Assembly: GCA_025093985.1 (NCBI GenBank)
Contig: JACAAK010000002.1
Coordinates: 2,356,001 to 2,420,000 of the forward strand
DNA from: Calvatia gigantea
Lineage: Eukaryota > Basidiomycota > Agaricomycetes > Agaricales > Lycoperdaceae
Direction of reading: 5' to 3'
DNA: 64,000 nt
Shown here: in pieces, positions 43,929 through 55,700 of the stretch
Numbering within the stretch: the first letter of the stretch is position 1
How the letters are laid out: each line of letters opens with the position of its first letter
Position numbers and translations under genes: made by a program
Notes under the pieces: generated by a model
Told to the model about the DNA's origin: nothing
The model's input: only the letters and a program-made list of their open reading frames with translations
Database searches by the model: none

Positions 43929-46081
43929 GTAGGGGATGGTCCGGTCTGGTCTGGGTTAGCGCTTGGGTTGGGTTGGATTGTTTCTGAACAGTAGATTACT
44001 CTTAACTCATCGGACTTTGTAGTTGGGGCTTTGTACTTAGCTACACGCGGACTGCGATCGGGCACCGCGTTATAAATTGGCACAAGCCATGATTTAAAAA
44101 AAAAAAAAAAAAAAAAAGACCAGTAACAGCACGCACGGCCCTCGCACAGAGCAAGTTGGAGCCACTAACATGGGGGAGCCAGGGCCCACCAGAAAGGTAG
44201 GTCAGCTTCCCCGAAACGGATGGGTCCGCCCCAGAGGCGAGATCCATATTACTACGCCCCTTATAAGAAGAGGTAGAGTACAGCTGGCGCCATGACTCCA
44301 GAACATCATCGACCGCCTCCTTGCGCAGGCGGGCAATAGAAGTGAATGGCCTCAGGCTGTAAGCAACCTGAGGGAACAAGGTAACATGCTGGTGAACAGC
44401 ATGGTGGAACTCCCACTTCTCGGAGGAAGGGACAGCGAGGAATTCAATGCCTCTCCAGGAATCCCCAGAGAGCCACTGTTTAAGCACCACACACACCCCT
44501 TGGGACAGCATCTGCCTGGAATGTGTAGACGGATCAACTGCGAGCTTCGCCGATGCAATAGAGTCAGTGAATACACGTATGAGCCTGACATCATCCTGCT
44601 TAAGAGCAAAATGAATGCCAAGTACAATGGCCATGAGCTCAGCATCAGGTGCTGTAACTCGGCCTGCCACGCGAGTGATCTCCCGGAGACACTCCCGCTG
44701 GCGATAGACATGGGCAGATGAGACTGCCTGGAACTTGCCATGGAGCGGCAGACTTGTGTCCGTCGCCATATGAACAATCCCGAGATCCTCCCTGCACTCC
44801 CTAAGGTACGCGTTGAGAGCATACATATGCTCGGGGTCAGTGTTACCCTCCGCATTGAGCTTCACCTCCATGAACGACACCTGCTCAGGGTGGCAGTCCA
44901 TCAGGCGATATCCGGGCCGATTGATTGAAGCCATAGGCTCAAACTCCTCGACGAGGTTTACCAGGCTGGTATCAGCCTGGATTAAGGAGCCCTTGGTCTT
45001 CCTGTGAACCGCAGGAGACATAAGACCAATAGAGCGAGTGTGCAACTTAGCAGACCCGGAATACTCAGGGCTCATAAGGGCCCTGAGGGGGTGGTTAGGT
45101 GATAGGGTCTTAATCCTGTAGTCCGACCTGACAGCAAGCTTCTGTATGTGAAGCTGGATGGGTATGAGACCCGCGAATGACTCCGCGGCCCCAGTAGGAG
45201 CAGTCCGGAAAGCACCTGTAATCCACAGGGCCGCCCGTCTCTGCATGACATTCAGGCTCTTAAGGGCCGCCTTACAGTGAGAGCCCTTGAAGAACCAGAG
45301 TTTAAAGCCGTATGTCGCAATAGGGACAACACATGACCGATAGAGGAGGCGCTTCTGCATAGGCCGCAAGCCCCTCGTAGAATTACCAAGCATCTTCATG
45401 GCTTTCACCGTAGAGAGTGCTTTAGTAGAGTAATAACGAACATGCTCCTTAAAAGTAAGGGCGCGGTCGAAGTAGAAGCCCAAATACCTCCAATAAGGCT
45501 TGGGCCAGAGTGGCGTATCACCAGTGAACAGGGCAAAGCCCAGGTCTATTGGTGGATTATCATCCCCGTGCTTACGGGAGAAGTGAAAGACCTCGGACTT
45601 GTCGTGCTCAAGTACCAAGGCGAAGCGCTCAAAGAGCCTGAATATAATACCATATGCCTCCTTAAGAGCCACAAGGTTAGATCCCCAGTCCTTCGACTGG
45701 GCAATGATGGTGCCATCATTGACATATGACAGAAGAGTCGTCCCCAGACATGACGCCTCCCTGTTGAAAAGCCACATTAGCGGAGCTATGTATAAGGCCG
45801 ACAGGATGGGAGAGAGGGCAGATCCCTGCCCCACCCCCACATCCGATGGAAATGGTTCAGACTTGAAAGAGTCCCAGCAGTACTGGGTCTTCCGTCCTAC
45901 CAGGTAGTGCGCAAAGAACTCAACCAACTCAGGGGCGAATCCTTGCTTGTGGAGTATTGCGACCAGCATATCATGGTGCAACGACGGGAAGAACTGCGCT
46001 ATGTCAAAAGCCACAACGCTAGTCCTGAGGCCCTTAGCCCAACCCGCTCTTACGATGTGGGTCAGCATCAGGCCAGCATCT

Positions 46082-46356
46082 GACACTTGTGGAGTTGTCC
46101 AAGGAGATATGGACTTGTACATAGAGATGTGGACTTAGAGCCACAATGGATGCTTTTGTGATCATGTGACTTGGTCACATGATGGTTGAACTTAGTTAGA
46201 ACACCTGTGGACGCTTTCTGGCTCTTTAGCCTCTTACAACAGTCCACAGGACTGGTGTTCAATAAAACGCGTTTTTCTCGAGATTCTCCCTATCAAGTCG
46301 CATTGTTTCTTCAGTGTTAGGACCGCCAGATGTTCCCCTACGCGCGCCCTTCAACA
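46082..46356 (+). repeat. Copia family E LTR fragment, one-repeat form
   Basis: It matches the copia E LTR from GACACTTGTGG to CTTCAACA, missing about the first 65 bp. The AGCCTCTTACAACAG repeat occurs once, so the 52-bp GTGAGT segment is cleanly absent (join at 46249/46250). It sits between truncated ends of L10 and L12 with no TSD. Confidence 0.85.
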
Positions 46357-49300
46357 CTTCAGGACCAACCCCTTAATTCAGCACAGGACGTTAATGTCCT
46401 GGCATCGGCTATTGGGTCAGTGTTCTCAGCAGCGTGGCATCGCCACACTGTGGAGGTGCACATATTTGCGAAATCTCAGCCCTGGTGGGATGAGAATTGC
46501 ACCGTCGCCCTACGGGCCCACAGGGACTCTTCAGACCCTGAGGACTGGAAGGCATTCCGACGCGTTGTAGCGTCTAAAAAGCGCAAATTCTTCAATGAGA
46601 AGATCAAGGAAATTGCTGAGACCAACAAGCACCCTTGGGACCTTATGGAATGGGTCAAAGCGTGCAAGTTGCCTGCATGCGAGGCTATCTCCTATCAGGG
46701 AGAGCCTTGTCATACTATGGACTCCCTGTGGGAGGCCCTTCACGGTACCTACAACTCTGCTTCCGGATGTGAGTGTGATACCCCCGTTATTGATCCACTC
46801 CCTGTGCTTCCGCGGCGGGAGTGGGTTGACTTCTCGGACAAGGAGCTGGTAGACGCACTGTCTGCCTGCTCCAAAGTCTCTGCTCCAGGCCCCGACCACA
46901 TTACGTGGAGGATGCTCAAACAGATTGTGCTTGGGGATGCCCTGCCGATCTTCATACGTCTAGCTAGTGCCTGTATTTGTCTAGGCTGCTGACCAGAGTA
47001 TTTTAAAGAATCTATGTCGGTTATTATCCCTAAGCCGGGTAAGCCTGCATACTCTACGCCCAAGGCCTTCAGGCCTATAGTTCTTCTCAACACGCTGGGT
47101 AAGCTGTTTGAGAAAATGATCGCGACTAGGCTCCAGTTTGACTCTGTCAAATTTGGGGTCTTTCACCCTAATCAGCTTGGAGGTGTGATCCAATGATCCA
47201 CTGAAGATGCTGGCCTGATGCTGACCCACATCGTAAGAGCGGGTTGGGCCAAGGACCTCAAGACTAGCGTTGTGGCATTTGACATAGCGCAGTTCTTCCC
47301 ATCATTGCACCATGATATGCTGGTTGCGATACTCTGCAAGCAAGGATTCGCCCCTGAGTTGGTCGAATTCTTTGTGCACTACTTGGTAGGACGGAAGACC
47401 CAGTATTGCTAGGATTCTTTCAAGTCCGAGCCATTTCCATTGGATGTGGGGGTAGGGCAGGGCTCTGCCCTCTCCCCCATCCTATCAGCCTTATACATAG
47501 CTCTGCTAATGTGGCTTTTCGACAGGGAGGTGTCACGCTTAGGGACTACCCTTCTGTCATATGTCGATGATGGTACCATCATTGCCCAGTCTAAGGACTG
47601 GAAATCCAACCTTGTGGCTCTTCAGGAGGCATATGGTATTATATTCAGGCTCTTTGAGTGCTTTGCCTTGGTACTTGAGCATGACAAGTCTGAGGTTTTT
47701 CACTTCTCCCGCAAACATGGGGATGATAATCCACCGATTGACCTGGGCTTTGCCCTGTTCACTGGTGATACACCGCTCCGGCCCAAACCCTATTGGAGGT
47801 ATTTGGGCTTCTACTTCAACCGTGCCCTTACTTTTAAGGAGCACGTTCACTATTACTCTACTAAAGCACTTTCTACGGTGAAAGCCATGAAGATGCTTGG
47901 TAATTCTATGAGGGGCTTGCGGCCTTTGCAGAAGCGCCTCCTTTATCGGTCGTGTGTTGTCCCTATTGTGACATACGGCTTCAAACTATGGTTCTTCAAG
48001 GGCTCCCGCTGTAAGGTGGCCCTTAAGAGCCTGAATGTCATGCAAAGACGGGCGGCCCTGTGGATTACAGGTGCATTCCGGACTGCTCCTACTGGGGCCG
48101 TGGAGTCATTCGCGGGTCTCATACCCATCCAGCTTCATATACAGAAGCTTGCTGTCAGGTCGGACTACAGGATCAAGACCCTGTCGCCTAATCATCCCCT
48201 CAGAGCCCTCATGAGCCCTGAGTATTCTGGGTCTGCCAAGCTGCATACCTGCTCTATCGGTCTTATGTCTCCTGTGATTCACAAGAAGACTAAAGGCTCC
48301 ATGATCCAGGCTGACTCCAACCTGGTGAACCTCATCGAGGAATTTGAGCCCATGGCTTCAATTAATCGGCCCAGTTACCACCTGATGGACTGCCACCCTG
48401 ACCAGGTGTCATTCATGAAGGTGAAACTCAATGCGGAGGGCAATGTCGACCCCAAGCATATGTATGCTCTCAACGCGTGCCTTAGGGAGTGCAGAGAGGA
48501 CCTCGGGATTGTCCATATGGTGACGGACACAAGTCTGCCACTTCATGGCAAGTTCCAGGCAGTCTCATCTGCCCATGTATATCGCCAGCATGAGTGTCTC
48601 CATGAGATTACTCGCGTGGCAGGCTGAGTTACAGCACCTGATGCTAAGCTCATGGCCATTGCACTTGGCATTCATTTTGCTCTTAAGCAGGATGATGTCA
48701 GGCTCATATGTGTATTCACTGATTCTATTGTGTCAGCGAAGCTCGTAGTTGATCCGTCTACACATTCCAGGCAGATGCTGTCCCAAGGGGTATGTGTGGT
48801 GCTTAAACGATGGCTCTCTGGGGATCCCCAGAGGGGCATTGAATTTCTCGCTGTCCCTTCTTCCGAGAAGTGGGAGTTCCACCATGCTGTTCACCAGCAT
48901 GTCACCTTGTTCCCTCAGGTCACTTACGGCCTGAGGCCGTTCACTTCTATTGCCCGCCTGCACAAGGAGGTGGTCGACGATGTTCTGGAGTCATGGTGTC
49001 AGCTGTACTCCACCTCTTCTTACAAGGGGCGCAGCAACATGGATCTTGCCTCTGGGGCGGATCCATCTATTCTGGGGAAGCCGACCTACCTTTCTGGTGG
49101 GCCTTGGCTCCCTCATGTTAGCGGGTCGAACTCGCTATGTGCGAGGGCTGTGCGTGCCGTCACAGGTCATGCTCCGATTGAGTCGTACCGAGTGCGATTC
49201 TTTCCTAACGAAGGTGTCGGCTGCTCGTGTGGTGCCGCTCTTGAGGGGCGCTATCACATATTTGTCAGGTGTCCCAACCACAAGAGGGAACTTGACAGAC

Positions 49301-50114
49301 CTCCTCAGACCATTCGTGAGCTGATTGACTTCCTGAACGCAAACCCTCAGGCCTTTGCGTTCAGACCAGATGATGCTGGGATCGGTTGAGCTGGCGCACG
49401 CAGGGGGCTCCTGCAGGGTTGTTGGTCTTCCGGCCTACTGGGTGGGGAAGTTGTAAGGCAACAGGGGTGAGGTCCCTGGGGGGTGCTTCTGGCCTCGGCT
49501 GGTGGTGCTCCTTTCCTGGGCCTGGTTGGGGGCTTTGTGGGGGGTGAAGGCGTAAACAATGGGGGTGGGGTCCCCGGGTGGCGGTGCGGGTTCGTCCTGC
49601 TAAGCTGCTTTCTTGGGCGCCATCCAGGTGACACTTCGAATTGCTACCCTGCCTACTGTGTTGCTCTAGATCAGGACTGGGCTGATACCCTTTCACTTGG
49701 GAAGTTGGGGGTAAGGCGGCTCCAAGTGTGGGCTCTTTGCACTAGCTCTCCTGACTACACCTGTCCCCTCTCGGGCGCTTGGCCGCTGCCACCACTGGGC
49801 CCGCCGCTTGTGAGATGATCAGGGCACCGCCACAACACAGCGGTGCATCACTGGGTGTACACCACAAGACCTGGGTAACTGGGTCTTCTTCAGTGTGATG
49901 GGCATTTCGGGCAACCAGGGGATTTAGCAAGTAAGGGGTGGTCTGGTCTGGTCTGGGTTAACGCTTGGGTTGGGTTGGGTTGCCACTGAACAGTAGATTA
50001 CTCTTAACTCATCGGACCTTGTAGTTGGGGCTTTGTACTTAGCTACACACGGACTGCAATCAGGCACCGCGTTATAAATTGGCGCAAGCCATGATTTAAA
50101 AAAAAAAAAAAAAA
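46357..50114 (+). mobile_element. LINE copy L12, 5'-truncated, sense
   Basis: It starts after the endonuclease (HPLNSARDV region), includes the rest of ORF2 and the complete 3' UTR, and ends in poly(A) at 50097-50114. L13 begins directly after the tail. Confidence 0.88.
46360..49389 (+). pseudogene. LINE ORF2 fragment (L12), four nonsense codons
   Basis: Collinear with ORF2 without frameshifts: RT (FDIAQFFPS; YVDDGTII near 47560), RNase H and the C-terminal finger. Stops at 46990 (TGG to TGA), 47194 (CGA to TGA), 47407 (TGG to TAG) and 48625 (CGA to TGA), all single C-to-T or G-to-A changes. This suggests mutational inactivation after insertion rather than replication error. Confidence 0.88.
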
Positions 50115-50311
50115 GAGGGACAGCCGTGTCCCCACAAGTTCAAGTGTCTTAACTGCAGTGGTGAGCACCGCGCTGACTCCCATTCGTGCCAGCTTTGGCG
50201 CCACTGGTATGAGGCCAAGTAGATCAAAGAGCACTACAGAAAGGTGAGTGAATGCCGTCTATCTAGGATAGTGTCACAATCCACTAATAACAATACAGCA
50301 TCCGCACAATG
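50115..50311 (+). pseudogene. LINE ORF1 3' end (L13)
   Basis: It encodes the last ORF1 zinc knuckle (CLNC...HRADSHSC, here with S for G) and C-terminal tail up to the ATGA overlap with ORF2. A TAG at 50220 replaces a conserved Trp codon. Confidence 0.75.
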
Positions 50312-52338
50312 AACCCTGAACCTGATGAGCTGAAGTGTTTCATGAAGGGTCATTTACGTATACTGTCCTTTAATGTAGCAAAGAATTATACGTTATTGGA
50401 CACATTGCTAGAGTCTGAAAAAGATAACTTCAATATCATTTTCATCCAGGAACCACCCTGGCGAACGATAAGATCTGCCCCCTCTATGCTTGAAGCCAAG
50501 GGTGAGCCTGTCATCGGAGCACCTAAGCACCCTGAGTGGCTGTATATGGTAAGGCCGGCCTCCTCTGTGGAGGAGTAAGATCATCCATGTGTTATGGCTT
50601 ATGTCCACATGCAGATTAAGAAACTGAGGCCCTTGCTTAGGTGAGACCTTATTGATCACCGGGATGTGATGGTTGTCACCATCTTCAACCACGGTCAGGA
50701 GCACCACTTCATGAATGTTTATTCTGATGATGAGCACACTGCAATCAGGCTTCTCTATGAGAAGTGCGATTCCTTACCCCAGATGCATTACATGGGAGGT
50801 GATTTTAATTGCCATTCGCGTGAGTGGGATGATAATGTTCCGCATCACTACCGACCTGCCCAGCAGCTCTTGGAGGCTGCCGATGACCTCAGCCTTGGAA
50901 TCTGGTTGCTATTCTACGAGGGGCTTGCAGCCTATGCAGAAGTGCCTCCTTTATTGGTCATATGTCATCTCCATTGCGACATATGGCTTCAAACTCTGGT
51001 TCTTCAAGGGTTCCTGCTGCAAGGCGGCCCTTAAGAGCCTGAATGTCATACAGAGACGGGCAGCCCTGTGGGTTACAGGTGCATTCTGGACTGCTCCTAC
51101 TGGGGCCGCGGAGTCATTTGTGGGTCTCATACCCATCCAGCTTCATATACAGAAGCTTGCTGTCAGGTCAGACTACAGGATTAAGACCCTGTCACCTAAT
51201 CACCCCCTTAGAGCTCTCATAAGCCCTGAGTATTCTGGGTCTGCTAAGCTGTATGCCCATTCTGTTGGTCTCATGTCTCCTGCTATTTGCAGGAAGACTA
51301 AAGGCTCCCTAATCCAGGCTGATAGCAACCTGGTGAACCTTGTCGAGGAGTTTGAGCCCATGGCTTTGATTAATCAGCCCGGATACTGCCTGATGGATTG
51401 CCACCCTGACCAGGTGTCATTCATGGAGGTGAAGCTCAATGCAGAGGGAAACATTGACCCTGCGCATATGTATGCTCTCGATGCGTGCCTTAGGGAGTGC
51501 AGGGAGGATCTCAGGATTGTCCATATGGCGATGGACACTAATCTGCCGCTGCATAGCAAGTTCCAGGCAGTCTCGTCTGCCCATGTCTATCACCAATGTA
51601 AGTGTCTCCAGGAGATCACTTGTGTGGCAGGCCAGGTTACAGCACCTGATGCTGAGCTCGTGGCCATTGCGCTTGGCGTTCATTTTGCTCTCAAGCAGGA
51701 TGACATCAGGCTCATACGTGTCTTCACTGATTCTATTGCATCAGCAAAGCTTGCAGTTGATCCATCCATGCACTCTGGGCAGATGCTGTCCCATGGTCGC
51801 TGTCCCTTCTTCCGAGAAGTGGGAGTTCCACCATGCTGTCCACCAGTATGTCACCTTGTTCCCTCAGGTCGCTTATGGCCCGAGGCTGTTCACCTCTATT
51901 GCCCGCCTGCGTAAAGAGGCGGTCAATGACGTTCTTGAGTCATGGCACCAGCTGTACTCTACCTCTTCCTACAAGGGGCACAGTAACATGGATCTTGCCT
52001 CCGGGGCGGATCCGTCTATTCCAGGGAAGCTGACCTACCTTTCCAGTGGGCCCTGGCTCCCTCATGTTAGCGGCTCTAACTTGCTTTGTGCGAGGGCCAT
52101 ATGTGCCATCACAGGTCATGCCCCAATCAGATCGTACCACATACGATTCTTTCCTAATGAAAGTGTTGGCTGTTCATGTGGTACCGCTCTCAAGGGGCGC
52201 TATCACATATTTGTCAGGTGTCCCAACCACAAGAGGGAACTTGACAGACCTCCTCAGACTATTTGTGAGCTGATTGACTTCCTGAATGCAAACCTGGGGG
52301 CTTTTGTATTTAGACCAGATGATGCTGGGATTGGCTGA
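50309..52338 (+). pseudogene. LINE ORF2 with internal deletions (L13)
   Basis: The N-terminal endonuclease (FNVAKN, FIQEPPW, GGDFNC) is fused at about 50909 to the RT thumb (STRGLQPMQK), removing the RT catalytic core. A second join at about 51795 is inside RNase H, between repeated GCTGTCCC words. Stops at 50576 (TAA) and about 50642 (TGA). The C-terminus ends normally at 52338. Confidence 0.85.
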
Positions 52339-52356
52339 GCTGGCGCACACGGGGGG

Positions 52357-52649
52357 TGTTAGATGTGGTCTCATCAGTCCTATAGATAGATTGGGACTTA
52401 TCACTGACAGAGTTTTAGTCAGGTGATGAGTCACATGACACAGGTGGACTTGTAGCTTCCTGTGGACACTTTGAGAGCCTTTAGTCTCTTACAGTTGTCC
52501 ACAGGTGAGCAAAGTATTGTAACTTCATTATCTAGTCTCTTACAGTTGTCCACAGTAATTGTGGATTTCCTCCTTTAATATTAATCCAATAGACTTCGTT
52601 CCACCACTGTTAGGACCGTCTCAACGTCCCCCACGCGCACCTCTTTACA
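52357..52649 (+). repeat. 5' LTR of copia A, two-repeat form
   Basis: 293 bp, TGTTAGATG to TTTACA. AGTCTCTTACAGTTGTCCAC plus AG occurs twice; the segment 52505-52555 starts GTGAGC and ends CACAG. The conserved terminal TTAGGACC box lies near 52611. Confidence 0.95.
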
Positions 52650-52661
52650 GGTTATGGGCCC
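52650..52661 (+). other. Primer-binding site of copia A
   Basis: GGTTATGGGCCC follows the LTR without a gap. It is complementary to an initiator-tRNA-Met anticodon stem-loop carrying C33, the half-tRNA priming mode known for Drosophila copia. Confidence 0.7.
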
Positions 52662-52774
52662 CGCGCTTTAACAGCTTCAAAACAACACTTTAATTCACTT
52701 TCCTCCTTTCTCTCTATCTCCTTCTACATCTCTCTCCCCACCCCAACTCTATTTCCGCTCTCCTGACCGCAAAA

Positions 52775-55700
52775 ATGGCTCAATCCGGACCAAACTTTGC
52801 GAAGCTATGTGGGACAAACTACTCTACTTGGGCTGGCGAGATGGAGGCGTGGTTGAGGGCTAGTGGTCTGTGGAGGATTGTTTCTGGAAAAGTCTCCCCC
52901 CCTGCCATGTCTAAAACCCCCACTGAGGCTGAGCTGGCTGCTCAGGATGCCTGGGAGGCTAAGGCAGACAGAGCTGCGGGTTGGCTCTTCCTTATGGTGG
53001 AGGCTGACCAGAGGATTCACTTCAATGGCATCCAGGATGACCCAGTCAAGATGTGGACCTCCCTACAGTCTGTGCACCTCCAAAAGCGTCCAGGAATGCG
53101 ATTCAATGCCTATGATGACCTCTTTACCATCCGGAAACTCGAGGAGGAGTCCCTACAGTCCCTTATCAACAGAGTTGAAGATGCAGTGAAGACTATCAAG
53201 GACCTCAGGCCTGTGGACTTCACCCTCACCCAGCTTGATGAAGAACTAGCCTCCATGTCCCTCATTAGAGCCCTCCCATCTGAAGAATTTGCCTCCTTCA
53301 CCTCCTCCCTCCTCCTCATGGACAAACTTGACAAGGCTGCTGTGCACCAGGCTTTTGTCACAGAGGATATTCAACGCCGCAGACGTGCCCAGGACACTGT
53401 CAGCTCCTCCACAGCCTTTTCCGCACGCTCCCAGCCCCCTCCTTCATCCGGAAAATGCGATTTTTGTCACAAGTCCGGACACACTATCCAGAAGTGCTGG
53501 GCATTCGAGGCAGCTCAAAAGCAAGCCCAGGAGAAGACTGCTGAGCAAATTGCCAATAACTCATCAAGGCGTCGTCGGAATCACGCAAAACGCGCACAGG
53601 ACACTCCTCAGGACCCCCCCTCGTCGCCTACAGCAGGCGGAGCGCAACAGGCCCGGGAATTCGCCGGAAATGCAAGTTCTTCGTCACCCTCTCCCTCTTC
53701 ACCTCTACAGCTTGATGCTGACTTCCATTGGCTTGCAGACACAGGGGCCACTTCTCATATGACCCCACATCGCCACTGGTTCAAGTCCTACTCCCCCAGT
53801 CGCATTCCCATCCGCTTAGCTGACAATTCCATTGTCTACTCAGCTGGAGTAGGTTCTGTGGTGTTTCAGCCTGTGTTGGAGGGGAAAAGGGTTAGAGAGG
53901 TCGAGTTTTCGAGAGTCCTACATGTCCCAGACCTCCGGAGCAACCTACTATCATGTTTATACCTTACTCGTCACTCCGGAGTTAATATCAGCATTGGTGC
54001 AACCTCTATGGTGTTTTATAAGGGCAAAAAGGCGCTTTTCAAGGCTAGAATCACTCCGGGCCACTCAGCACTGTTAGATGGCACTACAATCGCTTCAGAG
54101 ACCGCATTTCACCTCTCCACACTCCCTGTAGACCTCTCCTTGTGGCATAGACACTTTGTGCACCACAATTATGCAGATGTGAAGAGAATGATCAGTCAGG
54201 AGCTTGTTACAGGCCTTAAACTGGAGTCTGAGGCGTCCCCTGACCCCATCTGTGAGCCCTGTCTTGCAGGAAAGATGCATTCCCATCCATTCCCCTCCTC
54301 CACCAGCCATAATCGCTCCCCACTGGCTCTAGTGCACTCAGATTTGCATGGACCACTTCCAGCAGCTACCCACCAAGGCTACAAGTACTGGATCACCTTT
54401 ATAGACGATTCTACGCGATTCCGGGCGGTGTATCTGCTTAAATCCAAGTCAGAAGCCTTTGAAGCATTTAAAACCTACAAATATTGGGCTGAGAACCAAC
54501 TGGGAGTCAAAATCTGCGCTCTACAGGATGATAAAGGTGGTGAATACATGTCTAATGCCTTCCTGGAGTTCACAAGGCTGTGTGGCATCGAGAGGAGGCA
54601 TTCTGTGCGAAATAGGCCCCAGCAGAATGGTCTTGCTGAGAGGGCTAATAGGACTATGGGTGAGAGAATCACTGCCATGCTCTCGGAGTCCAGTTTGCCA
54701 GCGAGTTTTTGGGGTGAATGCATAGCTGCCATGGTCCATGTGTGGAATAGGCTCCCTACCTCTGCTCTACCAAAAACCACACCTTTTGAGGCCTTCTACA
54801 AGCAAAAACCCGATGTTTCACACCTCAGAGTGTGGGGGTGTACTGCCTATGTGCATATACAGCGAGATAAGCGGAATTCTTTGCAGCCTCACTTCGAAAA
54901 ATGTGTTTTTATTGGATATCCCACTGGCTACAAAGGTTGGAAGTTCTATAACCCTACTACTAGGCAAACCAGGATCTCAGAGCGTGCAGATTTTGACGAG
55001 AGATACTTCCCTGGACTATCTAGAGCGAAAATGAACACCATACCATCATTTGCTGGCCCTCCATCCTCCCCTGAAGTCTCACCACCTTCTACCTTGTCTA
55101 TCTCGTCTCCTGGACCTTCCCAGATGCTCCCACTTCTTGAAGATGAGGGGGGTGATGTAGACTACCTGCCTGAGTCACCCCAGCCCGCTCCGGATGCTCC
55201 TGAGGCTCCCAGAGCACCATCAGTCCATTCACTTCCTCTTCAAGAAGGTTCCTGCAAAGATAGCATCATCTCATCACCATCTCAGCTTCAGCCCCCACAA
55301 GTCCACAGTCCTGAACCCTCAGAGCCTCCTGTGACGCCTCCTACAGCTCCTGTACAGCTCCCCAGCACTCCTCCCAGTGTTCCCCCAGTAATTGAGCCTC
55401 CACACCTTCCTAGGCGCTCAAATCGCTCCAGGAAACCGCCAGGAGAGTGGTGGAGGATCAAGCTGTCTCCTGAGCCCGAGGAGGACGATTTTGATGATCA
55501 GGAAGCTGTCTATTGGGCTGACAGTGGATATCAAGAGGTGGAGTTTGCTGGGACTGTTTCTGGGCCTGATCCTCGCACCTATAAGGTTGCTATGAGGTCC
55601 CCTGATGCCCAGGACTGGTCTAGAGCTTGTGACAACGAAATCTTCGCCCTGGAGTCCAACAACACCTGGGAACTAGTTGAGCTACCTCCTGGAAAGAAGC

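Larger units (their letters stand above)
37254..44117 (+). mobile_element. Complete LINE L11 (Tad1-like), intact
   Basis: 6864 bp, organised as L8. The 15-bp TSD GACCAGTAACAGCAC lies at 37239-37253 and 44118-44132, inside ORF2 of L10. Both ORFs are unbroken and the tail is about 24 A. Differences from L8 are scattered and mostly synonymous transitions, so the two are separate recent insertions of one active lineage. Confidence 0.93.
36290..46081 (-). mobile_element. LINE copy L10, antisense, split by complete LINE L11
   Basis: Poly(T) (36290-36308), the full antisense 3' UTR and the ORF2 C-terminus lie left of L11. The sequence resumes at 44133 after the duplicated GACCAGTAACAGCAC and continues to 46081 in RT (SEDAGLM), where a copia LTR fragment starts. 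It was 5'-truncated but had an open ORF2 remainder when L11 arrived. Confidence 0.9.
37018..46081 (-). pseudogene. LINE ORF2 fragment (L10), interrupted by L11
   Basis: The right part (46081 down to 44133) is continuously open from RT motif A (FDIAQFFPS) through RNase H to RAVRAVTG. The left part (37238 down to 37018) holds the C-terminal Zn motif and the stop. The RT catalytic motif reads YVND instead of YVDD (near 45720), a catalytic Asp loss by one G to A change. Apart from that and the L11 insertion, it is well preserved. Confidence 0.88.
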
